From an uncultured Eubacteriales bacterium (GTDB taxonomy: Bacteria > Bacillota > Clostridia > Oscillospirales > Oscillospiraceae), in NCBI GenBank assembly GCA_958402445.1, contig CATXTO010000003.1:1-64000 (forward strand): a stretch of DNA of 64,000 nt. The letters run 5' to 3'. Positions 50,469 to 57,667 of this stretch are shown here, piece by piece. Under the pieces are notes generated by a model, which did no database searches, was not told the DNA's origin, and saw nothing but the letters and a program-made list of their open reading frames with translations. How positions within the stretch are numbered: position 1 is the stretch's first letter; the number at the start of each line of letters is the position of its first letter. A program made the position numbers and the translations under genes.

Positions 50469-51200
50469 TTATTTCCGGCGCATGCTATTGGTATAGGCCC
50501 AGACCGCCAGGAACCAAATGACCAGGCTCCAGCCCAGAACCCAAAGCAGTTCCGGCCCCACCCGCGCCCACTGACCGGCCAGGGCGGCCCGCCCAGCCTC
50601 CACCGCATGCACAAAGGGCAGCAAATTCGCAATGGCGGCGAAGGCGCCGCCGACCAGGTCCAAATCAAACCAGGCGCCGGAGAGCCATGCGGTTAGATTG
50701 GTCAGCAGGGCCCCGCAGATGCCGCCGACCTGTTTTTCATTGAGCAGGCTCCCGCAAAGAAGACCCAGGCCGATGTACAAGAAGGAGGTGGGAAGGCCCA
50801 CCGCCAGCGCCGGCAGTATATTTAGGGTTCCGGGCAGGCCCAGCCCCAACGCGGCCAGATAGCACGCGACTGCCTGGCCCAGCGCCAAGGGAAACAGGGG
50901 GAGCGTATAGGCGAATAAGAAATCCCGGGCCCTCAGAGGCGCTGTGTACAGCCGCAGAAGAAAGGAACTGCTCCGGTCCTTGGCAATGAGCAAGCCGGAA
51001 AACAGCGTGAAGAAGCTGAAGCCGAACACCACGATTCCCGGGGTCAGTGACTGGAGCTGGAACAGGGGTACAGGGGCGCTGGCGGCGATGGTGGTCAAAA
51101 GCAGCAGAATCACCAGAGGAAAGGCCAGGCCGAACAGCAGGTTCAGCGGGTCCCGTAGCAGTTCCAGAGCGTTTCGCCGGGCAAAATACAGCATCTTCAT
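50469..51200 (-). CDS. ABC-2 type exporter permease
   Basis: A 243-residue membrane protein with about six hydrophobic segments: PLNLLFGLAFPLVILLLLTT (~17-36), PGIVVFGFSFFTLFSGLLIA (~52-71), the LFAYTLPLFPLALGQAVACY stretch, LPTSFLYIGLGLLCGSLL, and a C-terminal LLWVLGWSLVIWFLAVWAYT. DRSSSFLLRLYTAPLRARDF between the second and third segments is the typical ABC2_membrane loop. It forms the membrane part of the exporter with the ATPase immediately upstream, the two overlapping by four bases. Start ATG 51200; two upstream in-frame Met codons lie within the ATPase gene. Substrate not predictable (drug, lipid or peptide). Confidence 0.9.
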   Translation of the reverse strand: MKMLYFARRNALELLRDPLNLLFGLAFPLVILLLLTTIAASAPVPLFQLQSLTPGIVVFGFSFFTLFSGLLIAKDRSSSFLLRLYTAPLRARDFLFAYTLPLFPLALGQAVACYLAALGLGLPGTLNILPALAVGLPTSFLYIGLGLLCGSLLNEKQVGGICGALLTNLTAWLSGAWFDLDLVGGAFAAIANLLPFVHAVEAGRAALAGQWARVGPELLWVLGWSLVIWFLAVWAYTNSMRRK

Positions 51201-51922
51201 CCATTCACACCTCCCGCCAGTTTTACAAAGGCATCCTCCCACTGGCTGGTTTCCGCCAGAGCCAGGAGCTCAGCCACGGTGCCCTCCGCCGCCAGCTGTC
51301 CGTGGACCAGAATTCCAATGCGGTCCGCCAAGGCCCGGGCCTCCGCCAGGTCGTGGGTGGTGAGAATGCAGGTGGTTTTCCCTTTTAATTCCCGGATGGC
51401 CTGCCAGAGCTCCCGGCGGGCCAGCACGTCCAGGCCCAGGGTGGGTTCATCCAAAAACAGAATTTTCGGCTGAGAAATCAGCGCCATGGCGATGCTGAGA
51501 CGCCGCTGCCACCCGCCGGAGAGCGCCTTGGCCCGGCGTTTGGCCACCGCCTCCAGGCCAAAGCGCCGTAAGGTGACCTCCGCCTGAGAACGGGGCGCGG
51601 GGATTCCATAAATCCCTGCCATCAGCTCCAGGTTCTCCTGGACCGTCAAATTGGGCGCCACGGCGGATTCCTGGGGGGAGACGCTGAGCTCTTGCTTGAT
51701 CTGGTTCGGTTCCGTACGGATACTGTGACCCAGGAGCAGGGCGTCTCCACCGGTAGGCTTGGCCAGGCAGGACAAAAGCCGAATGGTGGTGGATTTGCCG
51801 GCTCCATTGATGCCCAGCAAGGCGTATAGCTCCCCGGGTCGGATGCGCAGGTCTATGGCCTGCACTGCCGCGCAGGTCCCATAGGACTTGGAGAGCGCCC
51901 GGGCTTCTATAGCATAGGTCAT
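51197..51922 (-). CDS. ABC exporter ATP-binding protein
   Basis: A 241-residue ABC-2 exporter ATPase. LLGINGAGKSTTIRLLSCLA is Walker A (~35), VSPQESAVAPNLTVQENLEL the Q-loop, LSGGWQRRLSIAMALISQPK the signature (~135) and ILFLDEPTLGLDVLARRELW Walker B/D-loop with TTHDLAEARALADRIGIL as the H-loop. It matches the CcmA/ABC-2 drug-exporter subgroup. Start ATG 51922 overlaps the AbrB-type regulator's stop by four bases, so regulator, ATPase and permease are one translationally coupled operon. Confidence 0.95.
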   Translation of the reverse strand: MTYAIEARALSKSYGTCAAVQAIDLRIRPGELYALLGINGAGKSTTIRLLSCLAKPTGGDALLLGHSIRTEPNQIKQELSVSPQESAVAPNLTVQENLELMAGIYGIPAPRSQAEVTLRRFGLEAVAKRRAKALSGGWQRRLSIAMALISQPKILFLDEPTLGLDVLARRELWQAIRELKGKTTCILTTHDLAEARALADRIGILVHGQLAAEGTVAELLALAETSQWEDAFVKLAGGVNG

Positions 51923-52221
51923 GGCGTATCCTCCTCCTGGCTGGTTTCCTGAATGGCTTGGGCAAAATGCTGCAGATCCTCCTCCGGCTCCTGGGGATAG
52001 ATGGTTCGGCCCGCTCCGCTGAAAATGGCGTCTGCAATTTTTACCATCAGACTTTGCCGCTGCAGGGCGATTCCCCGTTTCACATCCGCTAGGAGTAGTA
52101 GGCTGTCCCCCGGCTCCAGGCCGAACATGTCCCGAACCTCCTTGGGAATGACGATTTGTCCCTTGGGCCCCAGCTTTACTGTGCTCATATACCGCTGGCC
52201 GTCTTCCTGCCTCTTTTTCAT
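51919..52221 (-). CDS. AbrB/SpoVT-type regulator of the ABC exporter operon
   Basis: A 100-residue protein with a swapped-hairpin AbrB domain at residues 12-58: STVKLGPKGQIVIPKEVRDM, FGLEPGDSLLLLADVKRG. The C-terminal 40 residues form an acidic helix (PEEDLQHFAQAIQETSQEED). It is the first gene of the exporter operon and sits downstream of a perfect TTGACA promoter whose start region is covered by an inverted repeat, so autoregulation is likely (inference). AAAGGAGGATCGAAA precedes ATG. Confidence 0.88.
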   Translation of the reverse strand: MKKRQEDGQRYMSTVKLGPKGQIVIPKEVRDMFGLEPGDSLLLLADVKRGIALQRQSLMVKIADAIFSGAGRTIYPQEPEEDLQHFAQAIQETSQEEDTP

Positions 52222-52253
52222 TTTCGATCCTCCTTTTGGTAGGCTGTAAGAAA

Positions 52254-52271
52254 AGTATTACTTATAATACT
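52254..52271. promoter_or_regulatory. Inverted-repeat operator of the AbrB-ABC operon
   Basis: AGTATTA-CTTA-TAATACT, a perfect 7-4-7 palindrome, lies directly downstream of the -10 box (52273-52278) and covers the expected transcription start. It is the likely site of the AbrB-type regulator encoded next to it. Confidence 0.65.
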
Positions 52272-52272
52272 A

Positions 52273-52300
52273 ATTATACAGACGGGCTGAGAAATGTCAA
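52273..52300 (-). promoter_or_regulatory. Sigma-A promoter of the AbrB-ABC operon
   Basis: On the minus strand perfect TTGACA, 16 bases, perfect TATAAT. Confidence 0.9.
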
Positions 52301-52316
52301 GGAGAATATAATGATG

Positions 52317-52350
52317 CAAAAATTCCCTCCACCTAGGTGGAGGGAATTTC
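52317..52350 (-). terminator. Terminator of the oxoamine synthase gene
   Basis: AAATTCCCTCCACCT and AGGTGGAGGGAATTT form a perfect palindrome; on the minus strand TTTTTGC ends it. Confidence 0.9.
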
Positions 52351-52370
52351 TATAAGATTCATGTCTTATG

Positions 52371-53540
52371 TCAACTCACCAGGATGTGTTGGAGGATGTC
52401 CATGGCTTCATCCAGCAGGGTCTCTGTGTGGGTGGCCATGTAGCTGGTGCGCAGCAGGCACTCTCCAGGGGCTGCCGCGGGTGGCAAAACCGGGTTGACG
52501 TATACCCCGGCGTCGTACAGGGCCTTGGCCTTGGTCAGGGTCTCGATAGGTTCATAGGTATAGATGGGAACAATCGGCGTTTCGGAGGGCCGGATTTTCA
52601 GACCCCGCTCCGTGAGCCCCTGCCGGGCATAGGAGGAGAGCTGCGCCAGGCGGTCCACCAAAGAGGGCTCACGGCGCAGGCAGCGCAGGGCCGCCAGGGC
52701 GGCGGCACAGTTGGCTGGGGGCAGGGAAGCGGAAAAAATAAAGGGCCGGGAGTTGTGCCGGATGAAGTCGATGATCTCGCCATCACCGGCCAGGTAGCCG
52801 CCCAGGCTGGCCAGGGACTTGGAGAAGGTCCCCATGTACAGGTCCACCTGGTCTTCCAGACCAAAATAGCTGGCGGTACCCCGCCCGCCGGACCCGATGA
52901 CGCCCAGGCCATGGGCGTCATCCACCATGACCCGCGCGCCATACTGCTTGGCCAGGGCGGTGATACCCGGCAGATTTGCAATGTCGCCGCCCATGGAAAA
53001 CACGCCGTCCGTGACGATCAGGATACCCGCGTGCTCCGGAACGCTTTGCAGACGCCGCTCCAGGTCCTCCATGTTATTGTGCCGGTACCGCAGCATTTTT
53101 CCGTAGCTCAACTTGCAGCCGTCATAGATCGAGGCATGATTTTCCCGGTCGCAAATCACATAGTCGCCCTGGCCCACCAGAGCGGAAATCGCGCCTAAAT
53201 TGGTTTGGAACCCGGTGGAGAAGGTGACGACCGCCTCTTTTCCCAGAAAATCCGCCAGCTCCTGCTCCAACTGCAGGTGAAGCTCCAGGGTGCCGTTGAG
53301 GAACCGGGAGCCGGAGCAGCCGGAGCCGTAGGTTTCGTAAGCGTGGATTCCAGCCGCTACCACCTCAGGGTGGGTGGTCAGCCCCAAATAGTTGTTGGAG
53401 CCCAGCATGATGCGCCGCTGCCCCTCCATCATCACCTCCACATCCTGGCGGGACTGTAAGGCGTGAAAATACGGGTAGATGCCCAGACGACGAATCTCCT
53501 TTGCCTGGGTGTAACGGCTGCATTTGTCAAAAATGTCCAT
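52371..53540 (-). CDS. Alpha-oxoamine synthase, serine palmitoyltransferase-like
   Basis: A 389-residue PLP enzyme that condenses an amino acid with an acyl-CoA. YGSGCSGSRFLNGTLELHLQ (~87-106), TGFQTNLGAISALVGQGDYV, VDDAHGLGVIGSGGRGTASY (~204) and GTFSKSLASLGGYLAG with the PLP Lys241 mark the family. The GTFSKSLASLGG form and FIRHNSRPFIFSASLPPANC resemble bacterial serine palmitoyltransferases (Bacteroides type) more than Kbl (GTLGKA) or BioF. That would mean sphinganine-type lipid synthesis. Against this, no other sphingolipid gene is visible and BioF or Kbl relatives are hard to exclude by eye. MarR gene upstream overlaps it by 14 bases. Confidence 0.75.
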   Translation of the reverse strand: MDIFDKCSRYTQAKEIRRLGIYPYFHALQSRQDVEVMMEGQRRIMLGSNNYLGLTTHPEVVAAGIHAYETYGSGCSGSRFLNGTLELHLQLEQELADFLGKEAVVTFSTGFQTNLGAISALVGQGDYVICDRENHASIYDGCKLSYGKMLRYRHNNMEDLERRLQSVPEHAGILIVTDGVFSMGGDIANLPGITALAKQYGARVMVDDAHGLGVIGSGGRGTASYFGLEDQVDLYMGTFSKSLASLGGYLAGDGEIIDFIRHNSRPFIFSASLPPANCAAALAALRCLRREPSLVDRLAQLSSYARQGLTERGLKIRPSETPIVPIYTYEPIETLTKAKALYDAGVYVNPVLPPAAAPGECLLRTSYMATHTETLLDEAMDILQHILVS

Positions 53541-53982
53541 GTTCCACTCCCTTTTCTTCGTTTGTAAAATCCTCTAGTATCTCGCAGAACAGCTGGAGCT
53601 GTTCCGGTGCGTATTTTTGCTCCAGTCGGTTTATGGCGGCCAATATGGGATTGTGGCCGCTGTGGAAGTGCCGATGGAGCTTGTCCGTGGCCTGCAGGTG
53701 ATAGGCTCTGTGGTCCTCTTTGGAGGGAATCTTGTCAATCAGCCCCTTGGCGATCAGATTGCGCACCCGATAGCTGGCGTCTGGCAGGGAGATTCCTAAG
53801 AATTCGGAAAATTGCTTGACGGTGGGCCGGCCCAGAACATAGACCACATCGGCGGCACAGGCCTCCGCGGGACTCAGCTTCCAGGATTTATCCCGGATGC
53901 GGGCGAACAGGCTGCGATACTGCAGCAGGCGCAGCCGATGATAACAGGATAGAATTTTGTGGTACAGCATGGCTTGCTCCAT
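53527..53982 (-). CDS. MarR-family regulator
   Basis: A 151-residue winged-HTH protein. ADVVYVLGRPTVKQFSEFLG is helix 2-3, ISLPDASYRVRNLIAKGLID the recognition helix and KIPSKEDHRAYHLQATDKLH the wing (D-x-R motif KEDHRAYHL). It overlaps the oxoamine synthase gene by 14 bases, so it likely controls that gene and itself. The frame can extend to TTG 53997, but this lies within a few bases of the predicted transcription start; ATG 53982 leaves a short leader with AGGG. FabT-like control of lipid genes would fit the neighbour (inference). Confidence 0.88.
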   Translation of the reverse strand: MEQAMLYHKILSCYHRLRLLQYRSLFARIRDKSWKLSPAEACAADVVYVLGRPTVKQFSEFLGISLPDASYRVRNLIAKGLIDKIPSKEDHRAYHLQATDKLHRHFHSGHNPILAAINRLEQKYAPEQLQLFCEILEDFTNEEKGVEHGHF

Positions 53983-53988
53983 CCCTAT

Positions 53989-54010
53989 ATAGTTCAAAAA
54001 TTTTAACTAT
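53989..54010. promoter_or_regulatory. MarR operator candidate
   Basis: ATAGTT-N10-AACTAT with an A/T-only centre, immediately downstream of and touching the -10 box, covering the start of transcription. Confidence 0.6.
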
Positions 54011-54037
54011 CGTACCATGTAGGTCCGGGCCTGTCAA
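54009..54037 (-). promoter_or_regulatory. Promoter of the MarR-oxoamine synthase operon
   Basis: On the minus strand TTGACA, 17 bases, TACGAT. Confidence 0.75.
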
Positions 54038-54169
54038 GGCCAGGCCTGTCCGGAAGCCGCCTTTTTGGCCCCCGCGCCCTTCGAATCGGACCGCAGCCAA
54101 TAGGGGCGTGCTTGCATGCCCACAGGCAGATAAAGGCCGCCCAAGAATTTCGCACCGCTTAAATTCACG

Positions 54170-54214
54170 AAAAAAAGGGCGCCCGGATCCGCGAAAACTC
54201 GCGGATCCGGGCGT
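54170..54214 (-). terminator. rpsT terminator
   Basis: GCCCGGATCCGCG pairs with CGCGGATCCGGGC around a six-base loop, with TTTTTTT next on the minus strand. A second hairpin, CAGCCTGCC/GGCAGGCTG at 54281-54309, lies 20 bases after the rpsT stop. Confidence 0.88.
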
Positions 54215-54328
54215 CCTGGCACAGCATTTTGCGGGTTGCCCGTTGAAATGATGCCCGCCGAAACTTGCCGTAAAATGCGGCAGCCTGCCAAAAAAACTTC
54301 GGCAGGCTGAGAGATGGTTTCAGAGAGG

Positions 54329-54592
54329 TTAAGCCAGCTGGTTGAGCTTCAGGGTCATGCTGCTCTTTTTCCGGGCAGCGGTGTTCTTATGAAGGATGCC
54401 CTTCTTCACACCCTGATCCACAGTCTTGACAGCGGCCTTATACGCCAAGTTTGCCTGGGCGCGGTCACCGCCGGACACAGCGGCTTCAAACTTTTTGACA
54501 GCGGTCCTCATTTCAGACTTATCAGCCTTGTTCTTCTCATAAGCGGCTTTGGACAACAAAACACGCTTCTTGGCAGATTTAATATTGGGCAC
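54329..54592 (-). CDS. rpsT: 30S ribosomal protein S20
   Basis: An 87-residue S20. PNIKSAKKRVLLSKAAYEKN opens the long basic helix, EMRTAVKKFEAAVSGGDRAQ and VDQGVKKGILHKNTAARKKS are the conserved helices, the last block (KGILHKNTAARKKS) being diagnostic. The start is GTG 54592 behind GGAGGAGGTGGAACCC; upstream in-frame Met codons lie before the ribosome site. A single-gene unit divergent from gpr, as in many Firmicutes. Confidence 0.97.
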   Translation of the reverse strand: MPNIKSAKKRVLLSKAAYEKNKADKSEMRTAVKKFEAAVSGGDRAQANLAYKAAVKTVDQGVKKGILHKNTAARKKSSMTLKLNQLA

Positions 54593-54662
54593 GGGTTCCA
54601 CCTCCTCCAATCGCGTTTGGTTCAGGCTGGCCTGCAGGCCGGCCAGTCTCATGCAGAAATAC

Positions 54663-54691
54663 ATTATAACCTGTCCACAGAGGAAAATCAA
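54663..54691 (-). promoter_or_regulatory. Sigma-A promoter of rpsT
   Basis: On the minus strand TTGATT, 17 bases, perfect TATAAT. Confidence 0.85.
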
Positions 54692-54720
54692 TAGGATTTT
54701 TTAGTTTTTTTGCTTTTTTT

Positions 54721-54750
54721 GGATATGGGACCTGGGTTCGGCGGATACTA
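54721..54750 (+). promoter_or_regulatory. Candidate forespore (sigma-G) promoter of gpr
   Basis: GGATA, 18 bases, GATACTA closely matches the sigma-G form GMATR-N18-CATNHTA, differing at one base in each box. It lies 34 bases before the gpr start, and gpr is a sigma-F/G gene in Bacillus. Confidence 0.6.
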
Positions 54751-54784
54751 GAGGCGAGAAAATTTTGCCAAGGGGGCGCAAAAA

Positions 54785-55624
54785 ATGGGCATTCGGACGG
54801 ACCTGGCCGACGAGGCTGAGGAACTATGGCGAAAATCAGCGGGAGAGAACACAGAGTTGCCCGGCGTAAAGGCGCGGGAGCTGCAGAAAAACGGCGTCCG
54901 TTTTTACCGGGTAGAGATTCTGGACCAGCGGGGCGAGAAGGCACTGGGCAAGCCCTGCGGGGTTTATGAGACGATGTACCTTCCGGGAGAGGGCAGGCCG
55001 ACGCCGGAGCTGGTGGAGTCCCTGGCCGAGTCTCTGGGAGACAGACTGGACCTGCGGGGGGAGGAGAGCGTTCTGGTGGTGGGCCTGGGGAACCGGACCA
55101 TGACGCCAGATGCCGTCGGCCCCCTGTCGATGGAAGGGCTGCTGGTAACCCGGCATCTGCGGCAGCACCTGCCGAAAATCTTCTCCGCCGTGCGGTCCGT
55201 GAGTGCGCTGGCGCCAGGCGTTCTGGGCACCACAGGTGTCGAGAGCGCGGAAATCGTGGCCAGCGTGGTGGGCCGGACCAAACCGGACCGGGTGCTGGTG
55301 GTGGACGCCCTGGCCGCCGGCGGACCGGACCGGCTGTGCCGGACCATACAAGTCACGGACGCCGGCATCGTGCCCGGCTCCGGCGTGGGCAACAGCCGGG
55401 CGGCTTTCTCAAAGAAGTCTCTGGGGGTGCCGGTGGTGGCCGTGGGCGCCCCAACCGTCATGGACTCCACGCTGTTCGGCGGAAACCAAGAAGCGCCCAT
55501 GGTCATCACGCCTAGGGACATTGATGCGCGGGTCCGGCGTTTGTCAAGCCTAATTTCCGCCGCCATCAATGCCGCTCTGTTTCCCGGATGGTCGCATGAG
55601 GAAATTGCACAATTTGTCGAATAA
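54785..55624 (+). CDS. gpr: Germination protease GPR
   Basis: A 279-residue A25-family protease that degrades small acid-soluble spore proteins at germination. GIRTDLADEAEELW at the N-terminus is the GPR autoprocessing motif; VVGLGNRTMTPDAVGPLSME (~98-117) and VLVVDALAAGGPDRLC (~168) hold the two catalytic Asp; PGSGVGNSRAAFSKKSLGVP (~198-217) is the conserved block. Compared with B. subtilis (about 368 residues) it lacks an internal stretch, and it starts two residues before the processing motif. An in-frame stop at 54749 rules out an upstream start, so there is almost no propeptide. AAGGGGGCG precedes ATG. Confidence 0.96.
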   Translation: MGIRTDLADEAEELWRKSAGENTELPGVKARELQKNGVRFYRVEILDQRGEKALGKPCGVYETMYLPGEGRPTPELVESLAESLGDRLDLRGEESVLVVGLGNRTMTPDAVGPLSMEGLLVTRHLRQHLPKIFSAVRSVSALAPGVLGTTGVESAEIVASVVGRTKPDRVLVVDALAAGGPDRLCRTIQVTDAGIVPGSGVGNSRAAFSKKSLGVPVVAVGAPTVMDSTLFGGNQEAPMVITPRDIDARVRRLSSLISAAINAALFPGWSHEEIAQFVE

Positions 55625-55687
55625 AGGAACTTGCAGTTATGTCAATCAATTTTGTATGTTCAGGGTATGTTCACAGCCGCACATAGC

Positions 55688-55733
55688 TGTGGATAAACCT
55701 GTGCACACTGTGCAAAACTTTCGTTTATCCACA
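55688..55733. promoter_or_regulatory. Inverted pair of perfect DnaA boxes
   Basis: TGTGGATAA at 55688-55696 and TTATCCACA at 55725-55733 are exact matches to TTATNCACA in opposite orientation. They are part of an 11-bp perfect inverted repeat (TGTGGATAAAC / GTTTATCCACA) with 24 bases between. Confidence 0.7.
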
Positions 55734-56049
55734 TCCAAGCTGCAAAGAAATCATTTTTTGATGGAAAATGAATTGGATAAGAATCTGCATATCCGGCAGG
55801 TTTTGCAGTTTGCAGGGGAATTACGTCTACGTCGCTCCTGACAGTTTATTTTAAAATCAGAGAGAAATGATTGGAAATTCTCCGATTTTTTTATAATCCA
55901 GGCTGGATATTGGGGATACGCACGAGACGAATCGAGAAATTTTTGTGAAATCCAACGAAAAACCGGGAAGCTGCGCGAGTCCTTGGTGATGTGGTCACAG
56001 GCTGCCGCGCAATTATAAGGACCAGGGCGTTGCAGTGTAAAATTCTGAG

Positions 56050-56074
56050 AAAAGGGGACCACTGGTCCCCTTTT
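56050..56074. terminator. Palindromic terminator before sigG
   Basis: AAAAGGGGACCA and TGGTCCCCTTTT pair almost without loop; both flanks give U-runs, so it works on either strand and isolates sigG from gpr. Confidence 0.75.
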
Positions 56075-56179
56075 CCGCTCTGTTGCGCGCCGCACGGACG
56101 GAAGCTGGTTGAGTCTGTGTATCAAAATGGAACCTTGGGAAATACTTACACCATACTGGAATTTTTCCGGAGGTATGCG

Positions 56180-56959
56180 ATGCAAGGCAAGGTAGAAATT
56201 TGCGGGGTCAATACGTCGAAGCTGAAGACCTTAAAAAACGACGAAATGGTGCGGCTGCTGAAGCTGGCCAAGGAGGGAGACGAACAGGCGCGGCAGCAGC
56301 TCATCGAGGGCAACCTCAGGCTGGTGCTGTCGGTGATTCAAAAGTTTGGAGGCCGGGGCGAAAACCCCGACGATTTATTTCAAGTGGGGTGCATCGGCCT
56401 GTTAAAGGCCATCGCTAATTTTGACGCCACCAAGGAGGTGCGATTTTCCACCTACGGCGTGCCGATGATCGCCGGGGAGGTCCGGCGTTATCTACGGGAC
56501 AACAGCGCCATTCGAGTCAGCCGGTCCGTCCGGGATACGGCCTATCGGGTGCTGCAGTGCAAGGAGGCCATGGTGGCGGAGAACGGCCGGGAGCCCACGC
56601 TGGAGGAAATCGCTCAGCGTTTACACCTGCCCCTGGAGGAGGTATCCGGCGCCATGGATGCAATTGCCGCTCCGGTATCCCTGTACGACCCGGTGTATTC
56701 CGACGGCGGCGATCCATTGACGGTCATGGATCAGGTCCGGGACACCAAGAACACGGATGAGCGGTGGATTGAGCGCATCGCGCTGCGGGAGGCGTTCCAG
56801 ACCCTGAGCGACCGGGAAAAGCAGATTTTAATTCTCCGGTTCTATGACGGAAAAACACAGATGGAAGTGGCTGGGGAAGTGGGCATCTCACAGGCCCAGG
56901 TATCCCGGCTGGAAAAGAGCGCCATTGGGACGATTCGCAAGAATGTGTTGGGCTCCTGA
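56180..56959 (+). CDS. sigG: Forespore sigma factor G
   Basis: A 259-residue sporulation sigma factor. VEICGVNTSKLKTLKN at residues 5-20 is the hallmark N-terminus of SigG; NPDDLFQVGCIGLLKAIANF is region 2.2, VRFSTYGVPMIAGEVRRYLR region 2.3-2.4, and TQMEVAGEVGISQAQVSRLE the -35-binding helix of region 4. It directs late forespore genes, including gpr next door, after engulfment. ATG 56180 follows CCGGAGGTATGCG; the long upstream opening crosses a terminator. In B. subtilis sigG follows spoIIGA-sigE; here those genes are not adjacent. Confidence 0.97.
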   Translation: MQGKVEICGVNTSKLKTLKNDEMVRLLKLAKEGDEQARQQLIEGNLRLVLSVIQKFGGRGENPDDLFQVGCIGLLKAIANFDATKEVRFSTYGVPMIAGEVRRYLRDNSAIRVSRSVRDTAYRVLQCKEAMVAENGREPTLEEIAQRLHLPLEEVSGAMDAIAAPVSLYDPVYSDGGDPLTVMDQVRDTKNTDERWIERIALREAFQTLSDREKQILILRFYDGKTQMEVAGEVGISQAQVSRLEKSAIGTIRKNVLGS

Positions 56960-57031
56960 TCGTCCACCGCCGCAGGCATACTGGGACGGGCCAGTGCATA
57001 TCCTCTACCAGATGGAAAGGGGTGTGGCGTC

Positions 57032-57310
57032 ATGGGAACCAGAGTGACGGAGCTGCGGTGCAAAGAGGTAATCAACATCTGCGACGGCCACCGATTGGGC
57101 TATATCAGCGATGCCGAAATTGAGCTGCCGGAGGGTAAGGTTTTAGCCCTGGTGGTGCCGGGACCCTGCCGGTTTTTTGGGTTATTCGGCCGAAAGGACG
57201 ATTATGTTATACCCTGGGACTGCATCCGCCGGATGGGTTCGGACATCGTTCTGGTGGAGCTGGAGCCCGACAAGTGCCGGGTGCCCCGGCCAAAGCCGGG
57301 GTGGTTTTGA
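57032..57310 (+). CDS. YlmC/YmxH family sporulation protein
   Basis: A 92-residue PRC-barrel-like protein. RVTELRCKEVINICDGHRLG and YISDAEIELPEGKVLALVVP are the opening strands, and FFGLFGRKDDYVIPWDCIRR followed by IGSD-type MGSDIVLVEL completes the barrel; this is the YlmC/YmxH pattern. Family genes are commonly found beside sigG or in sporulation loci and are expressed late, but their role is unresolved. AAAGGGGTG precedes ATG. A terminator follows. Confidence 0.93.
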   Translation: MGTRVTELRCKEVINICDGHRLGYISDAEIELPEGKVLALVVPGPCRFFGLFGRKDDYVIPWDCIRRMGSDIVLVELEPDKCRVPRPKPGWF

Positions 57311-57317
57311 GAAGAAG

Positions 57318-57371
57318 ACCCGCACTGGGCTCCGCGGTGGAAAGCCGGGAGCCGGTGCGGGTTTTCTATGA
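57318..57371 (+). terminator. ylmC terminator
   Basis: ACCCGCAC at 57318 pairs with GTGCGGGT near 57362, followed by TTTTCTATG. Confidence 0.65.
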
Positions 57372-57510
57372 TATGCGCCACCCTCTGCGCATCCCGTATA
57401 AAGGGAACGGGGCCCGGACCCTCATGGCCCCGGACGGGGGACTTCACGGCAAATTTTTAGGACTGCGCCGGCGAATGGATAAAAATTAGAGATTTATTTC
57501 AAAAAAGAAC

Positions 57511-57539
57511 TTGAAAAATCAAAAAACCTCTGTTACAAT
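57511..57539 (+). promoter_or_regulatory. Sigma-A promoter of rpsB-tsf
   Basis: TTGAAA, 17 bases, TACAAT. The transcript would have a leader of about 120 bases that folds into a GC-rich stem, a possible S2 autoregulatory element. Confidence 0.85.
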
Positions 57540-57667
57540 GTATCAGCATGGCCAAAAATGCCAAAATGCAAAACCACACACCCGGGGATCGCAGCGGCAG
57601 GTGCCTGCGAGCAGGTGCTGCTGCGGGATGATCGGGGTGGAGGAACAACAAAAGGAGAAGTGAACTC

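Larger units (their letters stand above)
53983..54328. other. Intergenic region with MarR promoter/operator, repeat half and rpsT terminators
   Basis: Left part: MarR operator and promoter. Middle: a single repeat hairpin (TAGGGGCGTGC-TT-GCATGCCC, 54101-54121). Right part: two hairpins downstream of rpsT. Confidence 0.7.
55625..56179. other. 555-base gap between gpr and sigG
   Basis: The gap contains a pair of inverted DnaA boxes (55688-55733), an AT-rich stretch with a T-run (55884-55893) and a palindromic terminator (56050-56074). The sigG ribosome site CCGGAGG ends it. No open frame in it looks coding. Confidence 0.7.
57311..57667. other. Intergenic region with ylmC terminator and rpsB promoter/leader
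   Basis: A terminator hairpin is at 57318-57371; a sigma-A promoter for rpsB is at 57511-57539, followed by a leader of about 120 bases with a GATCGCAGC/GCTGCGGGATGATC-type stem (57587-57633). Confidence 0.7.

Noticed and set aside
55625..56179. Replication origin between gpr and sigG
   Set aside because: Only two DnaA boxes, no AT-rich unwinding element next to them and no dnaA/dnaN nearby.
57274..57489. 71-codon frame after ylmC
   Set aside because: Begins inside ylmC, runs through its terminator and has no ribosome site.
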